Positions 28,781 to 31,214 of a DNA stretch of 31,214 nucleotides are shown here, piece after piece; within the stretch, counting starts at the first letter, position 1; each line of letters starts with the position of its first letter. The stretch is from JACRPZ01 sp040758255 (GTDB lineage Bacteria > Nitrospirota > Thermodesulfovibrionia > UBA6902). The DNA is taken from positions 1-31,214 of the forward strand of contig JBFLVX010000009.1 in NCBI GenBank assembly GCA_040758255.1, given 5' to 3'. A program made the translations under genes and the position numbers. Under the pieces are notes generated by a model. It made no database searches and was not told the DNA's origin. It saw nothing but the letters and a program-made list of their open reading frames with translations.

Positions 28781-29353
28781 CTAATTCTTAAGGTCTATTC
28801 CGGCAATCTTTGTATATTCTGCTCCTGAAGGGGTCAGCTCGCTCTTTATCAAAAAGATTGATTTAACCTCTATTGATCCCAGACTTATATCTTTACGCTC
28901 CTCAATTTTATCATACAAACCTTCTTTGCCGGAGGAAGATTTAAACCTGCCGAGCGTAAGATGAGGCCTGAACCGCCTCTTCTCAGGACTGAAACCTAAT
29001 TTCGCCAAACCATTCTCAATATCTTTTTGAAGTCCGGTTAATGAATCGTTGTCAGATATCCCGGCCCATAAAACTTTTGGAGTCCGCATATCAGGAAAAA
29101 CGCCGACGCCTCTTGTTTCAAGGTCAAACCGTCCGTATCCGCTGCACGCTGCTTTTATCGCTTCTACTATACTGTCAAGACTCTTCTTGTCAGTATCGCC
29201 TAAAAATTTCAACGTTAGATGAATATTATCCGGCTTTACCCACCTTATATCAGCCTTGCACTGCTTAAGCTCCTGCTGGAGTTCCGTCAGAGCGGACTTA
29301 ACCTTTTCAGGCAGTTCTATGGCGATAAAAGACCTCAAATCTCTGCTCGACAA
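28781..29353 (-). CDS. thpR: RNA 2',3'-cyclic phosphodiesterase (2H family, ThpR/LigT)
   Basis: A 190-residue 2H phosphoesterase. Its two signature motifs are H45-L-T47 in NIHLTLKFLGD and H131-L-T133 in RPHLTLGRF. The N-terminus RSFIAIELPEKVK is also typical. It opens 2',3'-cyclic phosphates at RNA ends, a role in RNA processing. The start is TTG at 29353: an in-frame TAA stands immediately upstream, so no longer form is possible. In many genomes thpR precedes recA and follows pgpA and cinA; here cinA is absent from that place. Confidence 0.93.
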   Translation of the reverse strand: MSSRDLRSFIAIELPEKVKSALTELQQELKQCKADIRWVKPDNIHLTLKFLGDTDKKSLDSIVEAIKAACSGYGRFDLETRGVGVFPDMRTPKVLWAGISDNDSLTGLQKDIENGLAKLGFSPEKRRFRPHLTLGRFKSSSGKEGLYDKIEERKDISLGSIEVKSIFLIKSELTPSGAEYTKIAGIDLKN

Positions 29354-29411
29354 TTATCCATCAGGAATTTGCATTCTTTCCTGAATAGCATACCATAGAC
29401 CCGCCGATAAA

Positions 29412-29858
29412 TTAAAAAAAATATCTCCATATCTGGATGCAGAGATTAGCATAAACCGCTGCCAGAAGATCGTCAAACATTATGCCTGCCCCTCCTGACA
29501 ATTTTTTCTCAATCATTTTGATTGGCGGTGGCTTAAGAATATCAAAGAACCTGAATAATACAAAAGCTGCTGCAAGATAAGGCGCTGTTTTAGGGATGAA
29601 GAGAGCTGCGAGGAGATAACCGCAAAGCTCATCTATTATTATATGTTTGCTGTCCTTGCCAAGGGATTTCTCAGCATGATTTGATGCAACCAGCCCCGGA
29701 ACAAAGAAAATGGTGAAAATATATAAGAGCGTTGGATCATCGGGTTTCAGCAGAAAAACCAGCAGGAAACTCACGGCAGACCCAAAAGTGCCCGGTGCAT
29801 AAGGGATGTAGCCTATAAAACCAATTGTTGAAAAGTATGTTGATAATCTGTTTATTAT
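29412..29858 (-). CDS. pgpA: Phosphatidylglycerophosphatase A with an unusual start codon
   Basis: PgpA-family membrane enzyme that removes the phosphate from phosphatidylglycerophosphate. Conserved motifs: IIIDELCGYLLA, LFRFFDILKPPPI and GGAGIMFDDLLAAVYA, plus four hydrophobic segments. The first usual start is a GTG at 29774, but the same frame upstream encodes IGFIGYIPYAPGTFGSA, the conserved PgpA N-terminal motif, so that GTG cannot be the true start. Between the OsmC stop (the same TAA bounds this frame) and 29774 there is no ATG, GTG, TTG or CTG. An ATA at 29858, four bases after an AGGGGGA, is placed exactly where a start is expected and would give 148 residues. Either ATA/ATT initiation or a one-base change from ATG explains this. 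Confidence 0.8.
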   Translation of the reverse strand: MINRLSTYFSTIGFIGYIPYAPGTFGSAVSFLLVFLLKPDDPTLLYIFTIFFVPGLVASNHAEKSLGKDSKHIIIDELCGYLLAALFIPKTAPYLAAAFVLFRFFDILKPPPIKMIEKKLSGGAGIMFDDLLAAVYANLCIQIWRYFF

Positions 29859-29876
29859 GTGTCCCCCTGCGGCTTG

Positions 29877-30296
29877 TTATTCAGAAACTATTTTATATGA
29901 ATGCGTTATATTCGCTGTTCCGCTCAGTGTAGCACCCACAGCGCAGTATTTATCAAGCGAAAGCTCGACCGCCCTCTTTACCGCGTCTTCGGAAATATCT
30001 TTTCCGGTTACCACGTATTCTATGTGTATGGAGGTGTACTTATGAGGATAGCTATCAGCCTGCTCGCCCTTCACATTCATCTCAAGTTTGCTCACCTTCT
30101 CCTTCTTCTTACGCAATACGGATATTACATCCATGCCGCTGCACCCGCCGAATGCCATCAAAAGAAGCTCGATCGGCCTTGAGCCTTTGTCGCAGCCTCC
30201 GGATTCAGGGTCTGCGTCCATAACAACCGTATGGCCTGAGCCTGCAATTGCGCTGAATTGCATACCGTCACCAAGCGTAACCTTTGCGTTCTTCAT
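29877..30296 (-). CDS. OsmC/Ohr-family peroxiredoxin-like protein
   Basis: A 139-residue OsmC-fold protein. The two redox cysteines are C52 in FGGCSGMDV and C118 in DKYCAVGATL, matching the catalytic pair of OsmC/Ohr enzymes that reduce organic hydroperoxides. The sequence RPIELLLMAFGGCSG and the C-terminal VGATLSGTANITHSY fit the YhfA-like OsmC branch. A GAGGG precedes the ATG, and a promoter lies at 30330-30359. It is the first gene of a minus-strand run with pgpA, thpR and recA. Confidence 0.9.
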   Translation of the reverse strand: MKNAKVTLGDGMQFSAIAGSGHTVVMDADPESGGCDKGSRPIELLLMAFGGCSGMDVISVLRKKKEKVSKLEMNVKGEQADSYPHKYTSIHIEYVVTGKDISEDAVKRAVELSLDKYCAVGATLSGTANITHSYKIVSE

Positions 30297-30310
30297 TATA
30301 ATCCCTCCTC

Positions 30311-30347
30311 AAATGTTTTGATATTTCATATTATATAGCAAACATTT
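30311..30347. promoter_or_regulatory. Inverted repeat around the OsmC -10 box (operator candidate)
   Basis: AAATGTTT (30311-30318) and AAACATTT (30340-30347) form a perfect eight-base inverted repeat separated by 21 bases. The -10 box of the OsmC gene lies inside the gap, so a dimeric repressor bound here would cover the promoter. The repeat is AT-rich, so chance occurrence is possible. Confidence 0.35.
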
Positions 30348-30359
30348 AACTTGTGTTAA
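30330..30359 (-). promoter_or_regulatory. Promoter of the OsmC-pgpA-thpR run
   Basis: On the minus strand TTAACA (30359-30354; five of six bases of consensus), an 18-base spacer and a perfect TATAAT (30335-30330) precede the OsmC gene, leaving a leader of about 25-30 bases with its GAGGG ribosome-binding site. Confidence 0.6.
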
Positions 30360-30931
30360 TATCATTAATGCGCGATATATTAATAGTCTTTTTAGAAATA
30401 ATTTTAATATCCTTGATGTTCATTCACCCGATACTTTCCAACTATCGTCGCTACGTAATTGGCAACAGCAAAATATTGTTCACTTTAAAACATAACAAAT
30501 ATTGGACAAGAGATTCTGCCCTGTTTGCTATTTTTCCAGGAGCTATTACAGTATTTCTTCTTATTGTTAGTATAGCCACAATAGCTAGAGCACGGGATTT
30601 GCCCTTATATGAGTGGCTGGAAATGTTGATTTCTATCATCTTTTTTGGCAATTTATCTTTTAATAGTAGTCCTTTCAGGGCAAAAACCATATTTACTGAA
30701 AATGGCATTATTTCTTCATATGGTAATTATTATTGGAGAGCAATAAAAGGATATGAATGGGTAGAAGATTTTAAACACAAAGATTTTCTACTGAAAATTA
30801 TTTTTAAGAGTTCAGCGTTAAATATATCCTGCCCAATACGCGGATTGACAGCAAATGACGCTGACAAAGAAATTATTGCTCAGATGCTTGATGATAAATT
30901 AAAAAGAAAAACAGACAAATCTTTCGCTTAA
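30353..30931 (+). CDS. Hypothetical membrane protein with an AT-rich gene
   Basis: A 192-residue protein with three predicted membrane helices (ILIVFLEIILISLMFI, FAIFPGAITVFLLIVSIATIA and LEMLISIIFFGNLSF). A soluble C-terminal domain of about 90 residues follows, including KTIFTENGIISSYGNYYWRAIKGYEW. That pattern loosely recalls DUF5673-type proteins; I do not rely on it. The gene is visibly richer in A and T than its neighbours, suggesting recent arrival. The GTG at 30353 overlaps the OsmC -35 box, so the ATG at 30368, five codons on, may be the real start. No ribosome-binding site supports either. Confidence 0.65.
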   Translation: MLISLMRDILIVFLEIILISLMFIHPILSNYRRYVIGNSKILFTLKHNKYWTRDSALFAIFPGAITVFLLIVSIATIARARDLPLYEWLEMLISIIFFGNLSFNSSPFRAKTIFTENGIISSYGNYYWRAIKGYEWVEDFKHKDFLLKIIFKSSALNISCPIRGLTANDADKEIIAQMLDDKLKRKTDKSFA

Positions 30932-30956
30932 TACTGACTTAAACAAAACTTAAGCA

Positions 30957-31214
30957 ATGAGCTCATTAAAAGATACCCTCGACAAATTTTACAGGGAATA
31001 CAACTTCAAAGAGAGGCTTAAGCACGACCCTATCGAATTTCCGCACAGATACTCAGACCCTGACGACATAGAGATCGCTGGCTTTGTCGCATCATCTTTC
31101 GCATACGGGAGGATTGACCTCTTCAAACCTATCATTGAGAGAATCCTGAAACTAGGCGGCATACATCCTGCCTCTTTCATATTGAATTTCAACCTGAAAA
31201 AGGAGAGCAAATAT
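30957..31214 (+). CDS. TIGR02757/DUF2400 family protein (partial, C-terminus off the right edge)
   Basis: An open frame of 86 codons begins at an ATG at 30957 and runs off the window. Its HDPIEFPHRYSDPDDIEIAGF and SSFAYGRIDLFKPIIERIL are the conserved N-terminal signature of the TIGR02757 (DUF2400) family, proteins of about 250 residues with unknown function found in many Gram-negative bacteria. It uses codons like the core genes here. No clear ribosome-binding site is seen. Confidence 0.85.
   Translation, partial: MSSLKDTLDKFYREYNFKERLKHDPIEFPHRYSDPDDIEIAGFVASSFAYGRIDLFKPIIERILKLGGIHPASFILNFNLKKESKY

Noticed and set aside
1..31214. CRISPR array, tRNA, rRNA or insertion sequence
   Set aside because: No regularly spaced repeats, no tRNA-like T-loop signature in intergenic gaps, no rRNA stretch and no transposase; the only recombinase has the XerD housekeeping profile.

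Overview
The window comes from a Gram-negative bacterium. It encodes LPS inner-core enzymes (heptosyltransferases and a WaaE-type glucosyltransferase), a type II secretion cluster, PilT and SecG. Protein flavour and gene neighbourhoods (UbiB next to a phasin-like protein, a WaaF-GmhB fusion, a LonB-type protease, ferritin-like proteins) suggest Nitrospirota (Thermodesulfovibrionia-like) or a related deep-branching lineage. This assignment is inference; there is no rRNA in the window. Most genes look like core chromosome. Accessory DNA is a Phd/PIN toxin-antitoxin pair, a restriction-modification operon and an AT-rich membrane protein.

Layout. 1-4044 (minus): type II secretion genes gspE-gspF-gspH-gspI-gspJ, the last cut by the window edge, with no gspG between F and H. 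4167-8370 (plus): xerD-type recombinase, Phd/PIN pair, LonB protease. 8390-13064 (minus): a three-gene R-M operon (small methylase subunit, large Eco57I-type methylase, GIY-YIG plus helicase subunit), with the helicase gene split by one frameshift. 13354-17489 (plus): LPS core operon waaF-gmhB, waaC, a DUF3108 protein and a WaaE-like transferase. 17523-18995 (plus): tpiA, secG and a PilZ protein. 18996-19338: a regulated 40-residue protein gene. 19406-25919 (minus): two ferritin-like proteins, an unknown small protein, an orphan HepT-like protein, UbiB, phasin-like protein, alaS. 25936-26120: a large imperfect palindrome. 26132-30296 (minus): recX, pilT, recA, thpR, pgpA and OsmC. 30353-31214 (plus): an unknown membrane protein and the start of a TIGR02757 (DUF2400) gene.

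The most interesting signals lie between genes. (1) A CRP/FNR-type palindrome sits about 42 bases upstream of a predicted start site, at the class II activator position, in front of a 40-codon ORF whose leader can form two mutually exclusive hairpins. (2) The promoters of gspE and tpiA share one architecture: an 18-base spacer carrying a run of 7 or 8 C, and a start codon directly after the -10 box with no ribosome-binding site. That suggests leaderless mRNAs and possible length-variable promoters; xerD and waaF also look leaderless. (3) A nested inverted repeat of about 185 bp fills the recX-alaS gap. (4) pgpA has no usual start codon upstream of its conserved N-terminal motif, and an ATA stands where the ATG should be. 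I see no CRISPR array, tRNA, rRNA or insertion sequence.
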